From: Flexivirga meconopsidis
GTDB lineage: Bacteria > Actinomycetota > Actinomycetes > Actinomycetales > Dermatophilaceae
DNA length: 64,000 nt
Assembly: GCF_026162425.1 (NCBI RefSeq)
Contig: NZ_JAOBQJ010000005.1
Coordinates: forward strand, 62,001 to 126,000
Direction of reading: 5' to 3'
Below the pieces are notes generated by a model that was given only the letters and a program-made list of their open reading frames with translations, was not told where the DNA came from and did not search any database. Made by a program: the position numbers and the translations under genes. The first letter of the stretch is position 1. Each line of letters starts with the position of its first letter. Positions 52,392 to 62,176 of this stretch are shown in pieces.

Positions 52392-55154
52392 ATGGCGCGC
52401 GAGGACGCAGGACCGATCCTCAACGGAATCCCCAGCCAGCTGCCTGACATCGACCCCGAGGAGACCCAGGAATGGCTGGACTCGCTCGACGGCGTGATCG
52501 ACGAGGGAGGGCAGGCACGGGCGCGCTATGTGATGCTCAAGCTGCTCGAACGCTCGCGGCAGCGGCAGATCGGGGTGCCGTCGCTGACGGCCACCGACTA
52601 CATCAACACGATCAGCCCGGAGGCCGAGCCCTGGTTCCCCGGTGACGAAGAGGTCGAGCGCCGCTACCGCGCCTGGATCCGGTGGAATGCCGCGATCATG
52701 GTGCACCGCGCACAGCGCCCGGGTGTCGGCGTCGGCGGCCACATCTCCACCTACGCGTCCGCCGCGACCCTCTACGAGGTCGGCTTCAACCACTTCTTCC
52801 GCGGCAAGGACCATCCGGGCGGCGGCGACCAGGTCTTCATCCAGGGTCACGCCTCCCCCGGCATCTATTCCCGGGCGTTCCTCGAGGGCCGGTTGTCGGA
52901 GGACCAGCTCGACGGCTTCCGGCAGGAGCACTCGCACATCGTGCAGGGCCAGCGGATGGGGCTGCCGTCATACCCGCACCCGCGCAACATGCCCGACTTC
53001 TGGGAATTCCCAACGGTTTCCATGGGCATCGGCCCGATGAACGCGATCTACCAGGCGCAGTTCAACAAGTACCTCCAGGCACGCGGCTTCAAGGACACCA
53101 GCGCGCAGCACGTGTGGGCATTCCTCGGCGACGGCGAGATGGACGAGCCGGAGTCGCGCGGGCTGCTGCAACTGGCCGCCAACGAGGAGCTGGACAACCT
53201 CACCTTCGTGATCAACTGCAACCTGCAGCGACTCGACGGCCCGGTCCGCGGCAACGGCAAGATTATCCAGGAGCTGGAGAGCTTCTTCCGCGGCGCCGGC
53301 TGGAACGTCATCAAGGACATCTGGGGCCGCGGCTGGGACCCGCTGCTTGCGGCCGACCGCGACGGCGCCCTGGTCAACCTGATGAACTCCACCCCGGACG
53401 GGGACTACCAGACCTTCCGTGCCAACGACGGCGCCTACGTGCGCGAGCACTTCTTCGGACGCGACCCGCGCACCCGCGAGATGGTCAAGGACTGGTCCGA
53501 CGAGGACATCTGGTGGAAGCTCAAGCGCGGCGGGCACGACTACCGCAAGGTGTATGCCGCTTACCGGGCCGCCACCGAACACCACGGTCAGCCGACGGTC
53601 ATCCTGGCCAAGACCATCAAGGGCTACAGCCTCGGCACCCACTTCGCCGGCCGCAACGCCACGCACCAGATGAAGAAGCTGGCGCTGGACGACCTGAAGA
53701 ACTTCCGCGACTCGCTGCAGATCCCGATCAGCGACAAGCAGCTGGAGGACAACCCCTACCTGCCGCCGTACTACCACCCGGGTGAGAGCGACCCGGCGAT
53801 CCAGTATCTGCGTGAGCGCCGGGAGAAGCTCGGCGGCGGCGTGCCGAGCCGCCGGCACACCGCGAGCGCACTGAAGCTGCCGGACGACAAGGCGTATGCC
53901 GTGGCCAAGAAGGGCTCCGGCAAGCAGGAGGTCGCCACCACGATGGCCTTCGTGCGCATCCTGCGAGACCTGATGCGCGACAAGGAGTTCGGCAAGCACG
54001 TGGTGCCGATCATCCCCGACGAGGCGCGCACCTTCGGGATGGACTCGTTCTTCCCGACCTCCAAGATCTACAACCCGCACGGGCAGCACTACACCTCGGT
54101 CGACGCCGAGCTCATGCTCGCCTACAAGGAAGCCACCGACGGGCAGATCCTGCACCTCGGGATCAACGAGGCGGGCTCGGTCGCAGCGTTCACCGCGGCC
54201 GGCACGTCATACGCCACGCACGGTGTGCCGATGGTGCCGATCTACATCTTCTACTCGATGTTCGGCTTCCAGCGCACCGGTGACTTCATCTGGGCGGCCG
54301 CCGACCAGATGTCGCGCGGATTCCTGATCGGCGCCACCGCCGGCCGCACGACGCTGACCGGCGAGGGGCTGCAGCACGCCGACGGGCACTCGCACCTGCT
54401 CGCGGCGACCAATCCCGCTGTGGTTGCTTACGATCCGGCATACGGCTACGAGATCGCGCACATCATGCAGGACGGTCTGCGGCGGATGTTCGGGGACAAC
54501 CCGGAGAACGTCATCTACTACCTGACCGCCTACAACGAGCCGATGCAGCAGCCCGCGGAGCCGGCCGCCGTCGACGTCGAGGGCATCCTGCGGGGCATGC
54601 ACCGCATCGCGGAGGGCAGCACCGACGGCGTCGCCGACGATGCGCCGCGGGCGCAGCTACTCGCGTCGGGCGTCGGGGTGCCGTGGGCGCTCGAGGCGCA
54701 GCAGCTGCTCAAGGACGACTGGGGCGTGGTCGCCGACGTGTGGTCGGTGACGTCGTGGAACGAGCTGCGGCGCGACGGTGCGGAGGTCGACGAGCAGGCC
54801 TTCCTGCACCCGGAGGACGAGCAGAAGGTGCCGTTCGTCACCCAGAAGCTGCAGGACGCACCCGGGCCGGTGCTGGCGGTCTCGGACTGGATGACCGAGG
54901 TGCAGGAGCAGATCCGCCCGTGGGTGCCCGGCGACTACGTCGCGCTCGGCGCCGACGGTTTCGGCTTCAGCGACACTCGGGCGGCCGCCCGGCGCTACTT
55001 CCACATCGACGGCCCGTCGCTCGCGGTGCGCACCCTGCAGACGCTCGCCAAGCGCGGCGAGGTCGACCCGCAGGTGCCGCGCGACGCCGCAGCGAAGTAC
55101 GAGTTGCTCAACGTGCAGGCCGGCACCTCCGGCAATACGGGAGGCGACGCGTAA
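52392..55154 (+). CDS. aceE: pyruvate dehydrogenase E1 component, homodimeric
   Basis: 920 residues, full length for the AceE type. ATG 52392 with GAGGAG upstream. ThDP/Mg site [20 protein letters not shown] and [40 protein letters not shown] and KTIKGYSLG with [13 protein letters not shown]; pyrimidine domain [21 protein letters not shown]-terminal [20 protein letters not shown] and [15 protein letters not shown]. Decarboxylates pyruvate and acetylates the E2 lipoyl group. In mycobacteria this gene (Rv2241) adjoins the AhpE/DUF3052 pair, which here is 15 kb away. A Pro/Gly-poor 137-bp leader with GCGCACGCGC runs precedes it. Confidence 0.96.
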   Translation: MAREDAGPILNGIPSQLPDIDPEETQEWLDSLDGVIDEGGQARARYVMLKLLERSRQRQIGVPSLTATDYINTISPEAEPWFPGDEEVERRYRAWIRWNAAIMVHRAQRPGVGVGGHISTYASAATLYEVGFNHFFRGKDHPGGGDQVFIQGHASPGIYSRAFLEGRLSEDQLDGFRQEHSHIVQGQRMGLPSYPHPRNMPDFWEFPTVSMGIGPMNAIYQAQFNKYLQARGFKDTSAQHVWAFLGDGEMDEPESRGLLQLAANEELDNLTFVINCNLQRLDGPVRGNGKIIQELESFFRGAGWNVIKDIWGRGWDPLLAADRDGALVNLMNSTPDGDYQTFRANDGAYVREHFFGRDPRTREMVKDWSDEDIWWKLKRGGHDYRKVYAAYRAATEHHGQPTVILAKTIKGYSLGTHFAGRNATHQMKKLALDDLKNFRDSLQIPISDKQLEDNPYLPPYYHPGESDPAIQYLRERREKLGGGVPSRRHTASALKLPDDKAYAVAKKGSGKQEVATTMAFVRILRDLMRDKEFGKHVVPIIPDEARTFGMDSFFPTSKIYNPHGQHYTSVDAELMLAYKEATDGQILHLGINEAGSVAAFTAAGTSYATHGVPMVPIYIFYSMFGFQRTGDFIWAAADQMSRGFLIGATAGRTTLTGEGLQHADGHSHLLAATNPAVVAYDPAYGYEIAHIMQDGLRRMFGDNPENVIYYLTAYNEPMQQPAEPAAVDVEGILRGMHRIAEGSTDGVADDAPRAQLLASGVGVPWALEAQQLLKDDWGVVADVWSVTSWNELRRDGAEVDEQAFLHPEDEQKVPFVTQKLQDAPGPVLAVSDWMTEVQEQIRPWVPGDYVALGADGFGFSDTRAAARRYFHIDGPSLAVRTLQTLAKRGEVDPQVPRDAAAKYELLNVQAGTSGNTGGDA

Positions 55155-55168
55155 CCACGCCGGGCGCT

Positions 55169-55297
55169 GGGTCTCGATACGCCTCCCCCGCTGCGCTCCG
55201 CCGGCTACTCGACCAGCAAGAGGTGGTCGAGTAGCCGCGCGCGCAACGGTGGTCGAGTAGCGGCGAGCCCCCAGGGGCGAGCCGCGTATCGAGACCC
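55169..55297. repeat. inverted pair of dispersed repeats between convergent genes
   Basis: GGGTCTCGATACGCC ... GGCTACTCGACCAGC (55169-55217) and an inverted copy GGTGGTCGAGTAGCGGCGAG ... CGTATCGAGACCC (55248-55297), with a partial copy between. Same family as 46068-46187. Lies between aceE and the convergent glycerophosphodiesterase, and can fold into a long stem acting as a two-way terminator. Confidence 0.8.
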
Positions 55298-55302
55298 CCG
55301 TC

Positions 55303-56361
55303 TCAGACGAAGACCTCGGACCGGGCGAGCGTGCCCAGGTCGACGTGGTCGGTGATCAGCGCGTCGACGCCGGCGTGCAGGAAGGTCGTCATCTCGGCGA
55401 GCACGTTGCCGAAGTCTGCGCCGGACTCGCTCGACCGCAAATCCGTTGGCAGGAAGGCATTCTCGGCGCGGAAGGTCCACACGTGGACGCGCAGGCCAGC
55501 GTCGTGAGCCGCCCGCACCAGACCGGTCGGCCCGCGGAGGCTGCCGTTCGCGCGGCGTGGGATCACCTGGTCCTTGGCCGGTCCCACACCGGTCGCCCAC
55601 TCACGCACACGTTGCAGGCCGGGCGGCTGCAACAGCTCGTCGTAACAGCGGCCCGGTAGGTCGACCGGGCCGCCGTCCGCCTCGGTCAGCAGAATGCTCG
55701 GCGCCTGCAGGCCGAGTTCCTGCCGCAGCCGCATGAGGCTGGTCGGCTCGAAGGCCTGCACGAAGACCGGCGCGCTCGGCCGGTCCAGTCCGGCGCTGCG
55801 CAGCCCGGTCACGAGCGGTCGCTCCAGGTCCAGCCCGATCGAACGATGCCAGGTGGTGTGCTTCAGCTCCGGGCTCAGCCCGATCACCCGGCCGAGTTCC
55901 CGCGAGAGTCGCGCGCGCAGTCGCAGCAACTCCTCGAAGGTGGCGATCCGCAGCCGTCCCTCGTAGATGGTGTTCGACTGCCGCAGGGTCGCAAAGCGCT
56001 CGCGAGCCCAGAGTGACTTCAGCTCGGCAACCGTGAAATCGCAGACGAACCAACCGGTTTGGGTCTCACCGTCGATCTCTCGCGTCGTGCGGCGATCGGC
56101 GAACTCCGGGTGGTCTGCCACGTCGGTCGAGCGCGACAGCTCCGCGTCGTGCCGGCATACCAACACGTGGTCGCGAGTCGCCACCAGATCCGGCTCGAGG
56201 GAGTCGGCGCCCATCCGCGCCGCGAGTTCGTATGACGCGAGCGTGTGCTCGGGCCGGTATCCGCTGGCACCGCGGTGACCGACCACGAGCGGCTCCGCGC
56301 CCAGCCGGTAGGCAGCGCGCCGGGGATCGAGGGTCGCAGTCGGCTGGTCGGTGATCGCCAT
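55303..56361 (-). CDS. glycerophosphodiester phosphodiesterase
   Basis: 352 residues from ATG 56361 (MAITDQPTATLDPRR); 52 more codons are open upstream but Arg-rich and non-conserved. GDPD motifs are VVGHRGASGYRPEHTLASYE, GADSLEPDLVATRDHVLVCR, HDAELSRSTDVADHPEF and the C-terminal GLRVHVWTFRAENAFLP and GVDALITDHVD. The metal and acid-base residues (HR, ExD, H) are present. No signal peptide, so probably cytoplasmic. Releases glycerol-3-phosphate from glycerophosphodiesters. Convergent with aceE. Confidence 0.92.
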   Translation of the reverse strand: MAITDQPTATLDPRRAAYRLGAEPLVVGHRGASGYRPEHTLASYELAARMGADSLEPDLVATRDHVLVCRHDAELSRSTDVADHPEFADRRTTREIDGETQTGWFVCDFTVAELKSLWARERFATLRQSNTIYEGRLRIATFEELLRLRARLSRELGRVIGLSPELKHTTWHRSIGLDLERPLVTGLRSAGLDRPSAPVFVQAFEPTSLMRLRQELGLQAPSILLTEADGGPVDLPGRCYDELLQPPGLQRVREWATGVGPAKDQVIPRRANGSLRGPTGLVRAAHDAGLRVHVWTFRAENAFLPTDLRSSESGADFGNVLAEMTTFLHAGVDALITDHVDLGTLARSEVFV

Positions 56362-56537
56362 CGCTCGTTGCCGCTCCCGTCGGGCTCGAGATCGCCGGAC
56401 ACTACGCGCTCCAGTCGACCTGCTGTGAGAGACGTCGGCGCGGCATACGGGCACCATGTCGCTGACGGTTGGATGAACAGCCGGAACCGCGCCTGACGGC
56501 CGCGCGCCCAACGCCACTTTTCCAATATCACTACAAC

Positions 56538-56555
56538 ACTGATCATTTGATCAGT
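56538..56555. promoter_or_regulatory. palindromic operator upstream of the PucR-type regulator
   Basis: ACTGATCATTTGATCAGT: perfect 8-bp arms around TT, 11 bp before the regulator ATG. In an AT-rich patch of the intergenic region shared with the divergent glycerophosphodiesterase. Probably an autoregulatory site. Confidence 0.55.
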
Positions 56556-56566
56556 AGGATCGGATC

Positions 56567-57907
56567 ATGGTCGGCATAGCGGACGGGTACAACCCGGCGG
56601 TCGGGGCGGGGAACGGGACCTGGATCCGGGCCGTGCAGCCGGTCGAGCCCGACGTGATCAGCCACGCCGTGCTGTCGCGCACCTGCGTCGCCGAGCTCGT
56701 CGACCGGGTCGGGCCCGGGCCCATCGGCTGGGCGGTCGAGGTGGCGGGCGGCATGGCGCAGAGCATCCTCGCGGTGATCCCCGAGCTCGGCGTCGACGGG
56801 TTCGTCCAGGAGATGCGCAAGGGGTGCGAGGTGGTCGCGGTCCAGACCGTGGCCGCCCTGGCCAGGGAGAAGTTCGACCTCGACGCCGTCCTCTCCCCCG
56901 AGGTCTTCGCGGGGCCGGCCGAGGCGGTCATCCGCGGCGTCGGCATCGAGCACATCCTGCGCAGCATCCAGGTCGCCCACACCTACGCCCACCACCAGTT
57001 CGTCGAGGCCGCTTCGGACAGCCTGCCTCCCGAGGAGAGATTCGCCGCGCTGCGCCTGATCTCCGAGCGGCTCTTCGCCATCACCGACCTGCTCTCGTCC
57101 CGGATGGCGGCGGAGTTCAGCCGGGTGCAGGCGGCCTGGCTGACGACCTCGGCGGCGGTGCGCATGGAGTTGGTCGACGAGATCCTGAGCGGCGCCGAGG
57201 TCTCGTCGGAGCGGGCAACGAGGGTGCTCGAGTACGACCTGACCCGACGCCATACCGCGCTCGTCGTCTGGGTCGCGGACGCGGCCCAGGCCGGCCCGGG
57301 CGTGCTTGAGTTGACGGCGACGCAGGTGCTGCGCGCGTCCGGACACTCCGCCGCCCTGGTCCTGCCGATCGGTCAGCGCCGCGTGTGGGCATGGGGTTCG
57401 ACCGTCCGCGGCAATGCCCCCGCTCCGAGCATCGGCTCCTACGAGCCCACCGCGGGCGTTCAGGTCGCCGCGGGCCTGCCCGGCGCGGGGGTGTCCGGCT
57501 TCCGGGCCAGCCACGGGCAGGCCCTTGAAGCGGCCCGGGTCGGCATGGCGTCCAAGCAGCCCCGCCGGGTGTGGGACTACGGCGATGTCGACATGCTGAC
57601 GATGCTGACCCACCGCGACGACGTCGCGCGCCAGTTCGTACGCCGGGAGCTCGGCGACCTCGCCGCACCGGGCGAAGCGACCGGCGTCCTCCGGGCGACG
57701 CTGAAGTGCTATCTGGACAACGAACGCAGCCTCAACGCCGCAGCCGGGGCGCTGCACGTGGCGCGCAACACCGTCGCCTACCGGGTCGGGCGGGCCGAGG
57801 CCCTGCGCGGACGTGCGGTGGGCGACCGGCGCATGCAACTGCAGGCCGCACTCGCGCTCGTCGAAGAGTTCGGCGACGAGTTCGCCGTCAGCCATCCGGA
57901 GCCCTGA
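56567..57907 (+). CDS. PucR/CdaR-type transcriptional regulator
   Basis: 446 residues. The N-terminal region (about 30-190) is helical with AVEVAGGMAQSILAVIPELG and HILRSIQVAHTYAHHQFVEA, resembling the RsbRD-like sensory part of this family; a central GGDEF-like segment (about 230-340) follows. The C-terminal PucR HTH is LRATLKCYLDNERSLNAAAG then ALHVARNTVAYRVGRAEAL. It reads into the DyP operon 174 bp downstream and is the obvious candidate regulator. The signal sensed is unknown. Confidence 0.85.
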   Translation: MVGIADGYNPAVGAGNGTWIRAVQPVEPDVISHAVLSRTCVAELVDRVGPGPIGWAVEVAGGMAQSILAVIPELGVDGFVQEMRKGCEVVAVQTVAALAREKFDLDAVLSPEVFAGPAEAVIRGVGIEHILRSIQVAHTYAHHQFVEAASDSLPPEERFAALRLISERLFAITDLLSSRMAAEFSRVQAAWLTTSAAVRMELVDEILSGAEVSSERATRVLEYDLTRRHTALVVWVADAAQAGPGVLELTATQVLRASGHSAALVLPIGQRRVWAWGSTVRGNAPAPSIGSYEPTAGVQVAAGLPGAGVSGFRASHGQALEAARVGMASKQPRRVWDYGDVDMLTMLTHRDDVARQFVRRELGDLAAPGEATGVLRATLKCYLDNERSLNAAAGALHVARNTVAYRVGRAEALRGRAVGDRRMQLQAALALVEEFGDEFAVSHPEP

Positions 57908-57978
57908 GCCCGGGCGGCCACCACGCGCAGCGACCGGGTGATTGCACCAGACCCCAATGCACGGCGCACAACCTTGGA

Positions 57979-58009
57979 CCCGAGGCCAAGCCTTCCGGCC
58001 TGCCTCGGG
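57979..58009 (+). terminator. hairpin between the regulator and the DyP operon
   Basis: CCCGAGGC (57979-57986) and GCCTCGGG (58002-58009) form a perfect 8-bp stem with a 15-base loop. May terminate or attenuate read-through from the regulator gene into the peroxidase operon. Confidence 0.45.
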
Positions 58010-58081
58010 GTTGCAATGGATTCGGTGGGGATTCCACCGCGCCGGGCGGACGCCGGGCGCGCGACACCGAAGGAGCACAAG

Positions 58082-58690
58082 ATGAGTCAGCAGTCGCTCG
58101 AGCAGCGATTCCAGGGCCTACCCGCCACGGTCCGGCAGAAGGTCGACGCCGTCATCGACGACGCGAAGGTCGCGCTCAAGGTGCGAGTCGGCGAGCTGCT
58201 CGCCGACAAGGACGAAGTGGCCGAGCACGCCGTCACCACGGCCGGCCGCGTCGGCGCCAAGAGCGGCGAGGTGTCCGAGTTGACCGCGATCATGCCGCTG
58301 AAGCCCGGCGGCGCGGAGCGCCTGCGCAAGTTCTTCAAGCTGGTCGACGGCAATCTCGCCGGGGCCGGCGATGTCGGCACCCTGCACAACATGCGCTTCG
58401 TGTTCCTCGACGGCGACACCAAGCTGCTGTTCGCGACGGCATACGACGGCGAGTGGGACCCCTACATCGACGACTTCGCCACCAAGATCCCCGAGATGAT
58501 GGACCACCTCTTCGGCAACGTCGAGGGCTGGCCGGGCATCCACTCGCCGGAGGTGAAGGACTTCATCGTCCAGTATCAGCTGCCCGCCGAGGCATGGTTC
58601 GTCGCTCACCCCAACCTCACGGTCGCCGGCGCCACCCGTCTCAAGCGACTCGACCGCACGGTGCAGAGCTTCCTGACCGAGCTCAACTGA
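58082..58690 (+). CDS. DyP-operon small protein A (paralogue of 60104-60724)
   Basis: 202 residues from ATG 58082 with AAGGAG upstream. No named domain recognised. The central block HNMRFVFLDGDTKLLFATAY then DGEWDPYIDDFATKIPEMMD shares the xxFxDxxxLLxATxxxxEWDPYxxD pattern with the second small protein of the operon, and a preceding helix KPGGAERLRKFFKL suggests a ferredoxin-like dimeric alpha/beta barrel, the half-fold also used in DyP peroxidases (inference). No signal peptide. It lies 11 bp before the first DyP gene, so it is likely its partner or substrate-handling protein. Confidence 0.75.
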   Translation: MSQQSLEQRFQGLPATVRQKVDAVIDDAKVALKVRVGELLADKDEVAEHAVTTAGRVGAKSGEVSELTAIMPLKPGGAERLRKFFKLVDGNLAGAGDVGTLHNMRFVFLDGDTKLLFATAYDGEWDPYIDDFATKIPEMMDHLFGNVEGWPGIHSPEVKDFIVQYQLPAEAWFVAHPNLTVAGATRLKRLDRTVQSFLTELN

Positions 58691-58701
58691 AGTTCGCGCC
58701 C

Positions 58702-60045
58702 GTGGATCTGTTCCGCCGCCTGACCCGACGACCGACGCTCGAGCTGGACGACATCCAGGCCGCCGTCCTGCGTTCGCGGCCAGAGCCCTACTACGGCACG
58801 CACGCGATCCTGGAGATCACCGATGCGGCATTGGGCCGCGAGTTGCTACGGCGGCTCTCGCCCCGGATCACCTCCGCGGCCCGATGGGACGAGCCGGTGC
58901 CAGCGTGGACCATGCTGGCGATCAGCTATCCCGGCCTGGTGGCTCTCGGCGTCCCCGAGAGCAGCCTGGCGTCGTTCCCCGCCAACTTCCGCGCAGGGAT
59001 GGCCGCTCGCGCAGAGCGGCTGCGCGACACCGGCCCCAATGCCCCGGAGCACTGGGAGTTCCCGTTCGGCACCGGCCGCGCCCACCTCGCGATCAGCGTG
59101 TATGCCGACAGCGAGCAGGCGTGGCAGGCGGCGGTCGAGGGCTACGCGCGCGAACTGGACCAGGTGCCGGGCGTTCGGCTGCTGTCGCATCAGGACTTCG
59201 GCGCGACCGGCTTCAACGTCTTCGGCTACCGCGACGGCTTCGCGCAGCCGGCCGTCGAAGGCAGTGGCGCCGAGACGATGCCCGGCGACGGTCGGCCCAT
59301 CCGGCCGGGCGAGTTCGTGCTGGGCTACCCCAGCGAGACCGGCCAACCGCTCCCGATGCCCAGTCCCGACGTACTCGGCCGCAACGGCACCTTCGTGGTC
59401 TTCCGCAAGTACCACTCCCACGTTGCGGCGTTCAATCGTTTCCTGCACGACCACGCCGGCACCCCGCAGGAGCGAGATCTGCTCGGCGCCAAGCTGGTGG
59501 GCCGATGGCGCAGCGGCGCCCCGCTCGCCCTGTCCCCCGACCGGGACGACCCCGCGATCGGCGACGACCCGACCCGGTTGAACGACTTCACCTACAGTGG
59601 GGACCCGCGCGGACTGCGCACTCCGCTCGGAGCGCACACCCGGCGGATGAACCCCCGGGACGCCAAGCTCGCGATCCTCACCGACACGCGCATCCGGCGG
59701 ATCATCCGCCGCGGCACGTCCTACGGCGACCCCGTCGCCGAGGACGTGACCCGCGACGACGGCAAGAGCCGCGGCCTGGACTTCATCGCGATCAGCGCGC
59801 GAGCGGTCGACACGGTCGAGTTCCTGCAGAGCGAGTGGGTGAACTCCGGCAACTTCGTCGGTCTCGACAAGGAGAAGGACCCGCTCATCTCCCGACAGGA
59901 CGACGGCGCGCGCTTCACCGTGCCCGGCACCCCACCTCGCCGCGTGCAGGGCATCCAGAGCTTCAACACCCTGCTCGGCGGCGAGTACTTCTTCATGCCG
60001 AGCCTTTCGGCCATCGCCTGGCTGAGCCGAGAGCCATCGACTTGA
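58702..60045 (+). CDS. DyP-type heme peroxidase 1
   Basis: 447 residues from GTG 58702 (VDLFRRLTRRPTLELDDIQA). The DyP GxxDG motif is in FNVFGYRDGFAQPAVEG with catalytic Asp178; the proximal heme ligand His312 is in LGAHTRRMNPRD, and RIIRRGTSYGDP carries the distal Arg region. KLVGRWRSGAPLALSPDRDD and FVVFRKYHSHVAAFNRFL are typical of the longer (class V, formerly C/D) DyPs. It oxidises dyes, phenolics or other substrates with H2O2. No Tat or Sec signal and no encapsulin-targeting gene nearby, so a cytoplasmic role is implied. Confidence 0.88.
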   Translation: MDLFRRLTRRPTLELDDIQAAVLRSRPEPYYGTHAILEITDAALGRELLRRLSPRITSAARWDEPVPAWTMLAISYPGLVALGVPESSLASFPANFRAGMAARAERLRDTGPNAPEHWEFPFGTGRAHLAISVYADSEQAWQAAVEGYARELDQVPGVRLLSHQDFGATGFNVFGYRDGFAQPAVEGSGAETMPGDGRPIRPGEFVLGYPSETGQPLPMPSPDVLGRNGTFVVFRKYHSHVAAFNRFLHDHAGTPQERDLLGAKLVGRWRSGAPLALSPDRDDPAIGDDPTRLNDFTYSGDPRGLRTPLGAHTRRMNPRDAKLAILTDTRIRRIIRRGTSYGDPVAEDVTRDDGKSRGLDFIAISARAVDTVEFLQSEWVNSGNFVGLDKEKDPLISRQDDGARFTVPGTPPRRVQGIQSFNTLLGGEYFFMPSLSAIAWLSREPST

Positions 60046-60103
60046 CCAGACAGCGATACACACGTCGATCAGCACAGTTCGCGAACAATTGAAGGACACG
60101 TTC

Positions 60104-60724
60104 ATGACATCGACCATCGAGAAAAACTCCGGCAAGGGCACGAGCGACGGCGTCGTTTCCGAGCTTGCGGCGTTCTTCGGCGTCAAGCCGGGTCACGAAG
60201 AGCAACTGCGGGCCGCGTTGGACCGCTTCGTCGAGGTGCTGCGCACCTCCGACCCCGCCGAGACCATCCGGACCGGGCTGCGCGACTCCCGCCACGTCAT
60301 CTTCGACGAAGGCCGCCAATTGTTGTGGGCCACGACCTTCGAGACCGAATGGGACCCCTACCTGGAAGACGCACTGCTGGTCGTCGGCGCCCCGCACTTC
60401 TTTGACTGGATGCAGCACACCACCGAGGCCGACGTCATCGTCCAGTGGCTGGAGGAGTCCGGCGGCATCGACGCACTGGACAAGGACCACCCGGACTTCG
60501 AGACGAATGCCCGCAGAGCCAGCGCCGGCCTGAAAAAGATCATCCAGTCCAGGCAGACTCCGGCCGCGGTCTACTTCAACCCTCTGGGCGCGGTGACGAT
60601 GACCCAGATCATCAAGGGGCAACTGTTGGACCAGGCGTTCCAGCAGGTGCTCGACAACCCCGCGGCCGAGGAGGCACTCTCGCACCCCGCGCTGAAGCCC
60701 CTACTCGACCTGGCCTCTTCCTGA
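60104..60724 (+). CDS. DyP-operon small protein B (paralogue of 58082-58690)
   Basis: 206 residues from ATG 60104 with GAAGGA upstream. Shares the motif block of protein A: DSRHVIFDEGRQLLWATTFE then TEWDPYLEDALLVVG, preceded by HEEQLRAALDRFVEVLR. The C-terminal half differs (IKGQLLDQAFQQVLDNPAAE). No named domain recognised, no signal peptide. Located between the two peroxidase genes, 88 bp before the second. The paired arrangement with the DyPs suggests duplication of a two-gene unit. Confidence 0.75.
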   Translation: MTSTIEKNSGKGTSDGVVSELAAFFGVKPGHEEQLRAALDRFVEVLRTSDPAETIRTGLRDSRHVIFDEGRQLLWATTFETEWDPYLEDALLVVGAPHFFDWMQHTTEADVIVQWLEESGGIDALDKDHPDFETNARRASAGLKKIIQSRQTPAAVYFNPLGAVTMTQIIKGQLLDQAFQQVLDNPAAEEALSHPALKPLLDLASS

Positions 60725-60812
60725 TCCAGTCCACGTGCAGGCGGGGGCGGGCACCCCACCCCTCCCGTAGACCCGCTGTGCACGACACCCGTGTTGGAGG
60801 TTGCCCGACACC

Positions 60813-62141
60813 ATGAGTACGGACCACGGCAGTGTCCCGAATCTTGCCGACGTTCAAGCGGCGGTACTCCAGCCGCGCCCAACGCCGTATGCCGGCACCT
60901 ATCTGGCGTTGCGCATCGACGACCGCAGGCAGGCGCGAGCGCTCGTGCAGCGGATGCTCCCGATGCTCGACTCCGTCGCTTCCTTCGACGCCGAGCGTCA
61001 GGTCTCGCTCGCCATCGGGTTCAGCTTCGAAGGCCTGCGCGCGATCGGCGTGCCGGAGGACTCGCTGGCGACCTTCTCCCCCGAGTTCCAGCAGGGCATG
61101 GCCGCTCGCGCGGCGGAGCTCGGCGATCTCGGCGACAGCTCACCAGCGAACTGGGAGGGTCCCCTGGGATCCAAAGACCTCCACCTCATGCTGGTCGGCT
61201 TGGCTCCCGATACCCCCCGATTGGAGGCGATCCTGCTCTTGGCTCGCGACGCCTTGCGAGATCTGCCCGGGGTGGCGACCATCTGGCAGCAGGAGGTCTT
61301 TGCTGCGCCCAATGAGCGGGAGCCGTTCGGCTTCAAGGACGGCATCGGCCAGCCGGCGATCGAGGGCGCCGCCATACCCTGCACCAACTCCCGCGAAGAG
61401 CCGTTGAAGGCGGGCGAGTTCCTGCTGGGATTCGAAGACGAGACCGGCAGCATCGCGCCGGTGCCGCAGCCCGACATACTGGGCCGAGGCGGCACCTATG
61501 CCGCCTTCCGCAAGCTGCACACCCGAGTCGCCGATTTCCGTCAGTACCTGCGCGACCGTGCCGCCGACCGAGCCGACGAGGAGCTGCTGGCGGCCAAGGT
61601 CGTCGGCCGATGGCCCAGTGGCGCCCCACTTGCTTTGTCGCCCGACCGGGACGACCCGGAGCTCGGGGCCGACCCGCACCGGAACAACGACTTCCAGTAC
61701 GGCGACGACCCGCGCGGCCTGAAGTGTCCGCTCGGCTCGCACGCCCGGCGAATGAACCCTCGCGACGCGATCATCACCGGCGAGGTGCGGCTGCATCGGA
61801 TGATCCGGCGCGGCACCAACTACGGCCCACCGCTGCCCCAGGGTGTCTACGAGGATGACGGCGCCGACCGCGGCATCGTCTTCGCCTTCATCGGCGCTCA
61901 TCTGGCCCGGCAATTCGAGTTCGTCCAGGCGCAGTGGGTCAACGATGGCAAGTTCATCGGCGTCCCCGCCGAGAAAGACCCGCTCGTGGGCGCGAATGAC
62001 GACGGACAGTTCACCGTTCCACGCACCCCGATCCGCCGCCGCTTCCAAGGACTGCCACCGTTCGTCGTCAACCGCGGCGGGGAGTACTGCTTCCTTCCGA
62101 GCCTGAGCGCTCTGCGCTGGATCGCGGACCTCGACACCTGA
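60813..62141 (+). CDS. DyP-type heme peroxidase 2
   Basis: 442 residues from ATG 60813, with GGAGG 12 bases upstream. GxxDG in PFGFKDGIGQPAIEG with Asp176; proximal His310 in LGSHARRMNPRDA; RMIRRGTNYGPPLPQGVYED, KVVGRWPSGAPLALSPDRDD and PFVVNRGGEYCFLPSLSAL. It parallels DyP 1 along its whole length but differs throughout (for example YAAFRKLHTRVADFRQYL), so the duplication is old. Cytoplasmic by lack of signal. Same operon direction; the next gene begins 35 bp later. Confidence 0.88.
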   Translation: MSTDHGSVPNLADVQAAVLQPRPTPYAGTYLALRIDDRRQARALVQRMLPMLDSVASFDAERQVSLAIGFSFEGLRAIGVPEDSLATFSPEFQQGMAARAAELGDLGDSSPANWEGPLGSKDLHLMLVGLAPDTPRLEAILLLARDALRDLPGVATIWQQEVFAAPNEREPFGFKDGIGQPAIEGAAIPCTNSREEPLKAGEFLLGFEDETGSIAPVPQPDILGRGGTYAAFRKLHTRVADFRQYLRDRAADRADEELLAAKVVGRWPSGAPLALSPDRDDPELGADPHRNNDFQYGDDPRGLKCPLGSHARRMNPRDAIITGEVRLHRMIRRGTNYGPPLPQGVYEDDGADRGIVFAFIGAHLARQFEFVQAQWVNDGKFIGVPAEKDPLVGANDDGQFTVPRTPIRRRFQGLPPFVVNRGGEYCFLPSLSALRWIADLDT

Positions 62142-62176
62142 CCCAACAACCCATTCACCCGCCTAAGGAGCCCACC

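Noticed and set aside
57571..60045. An 824-codon frame with an Arg-rich N-terminal two-fifths
   Set aside because: The first part is an out-of-frame shadow of the PucR-type gene and small protein A; only the part from GTG 58702 is a real DyP protein.
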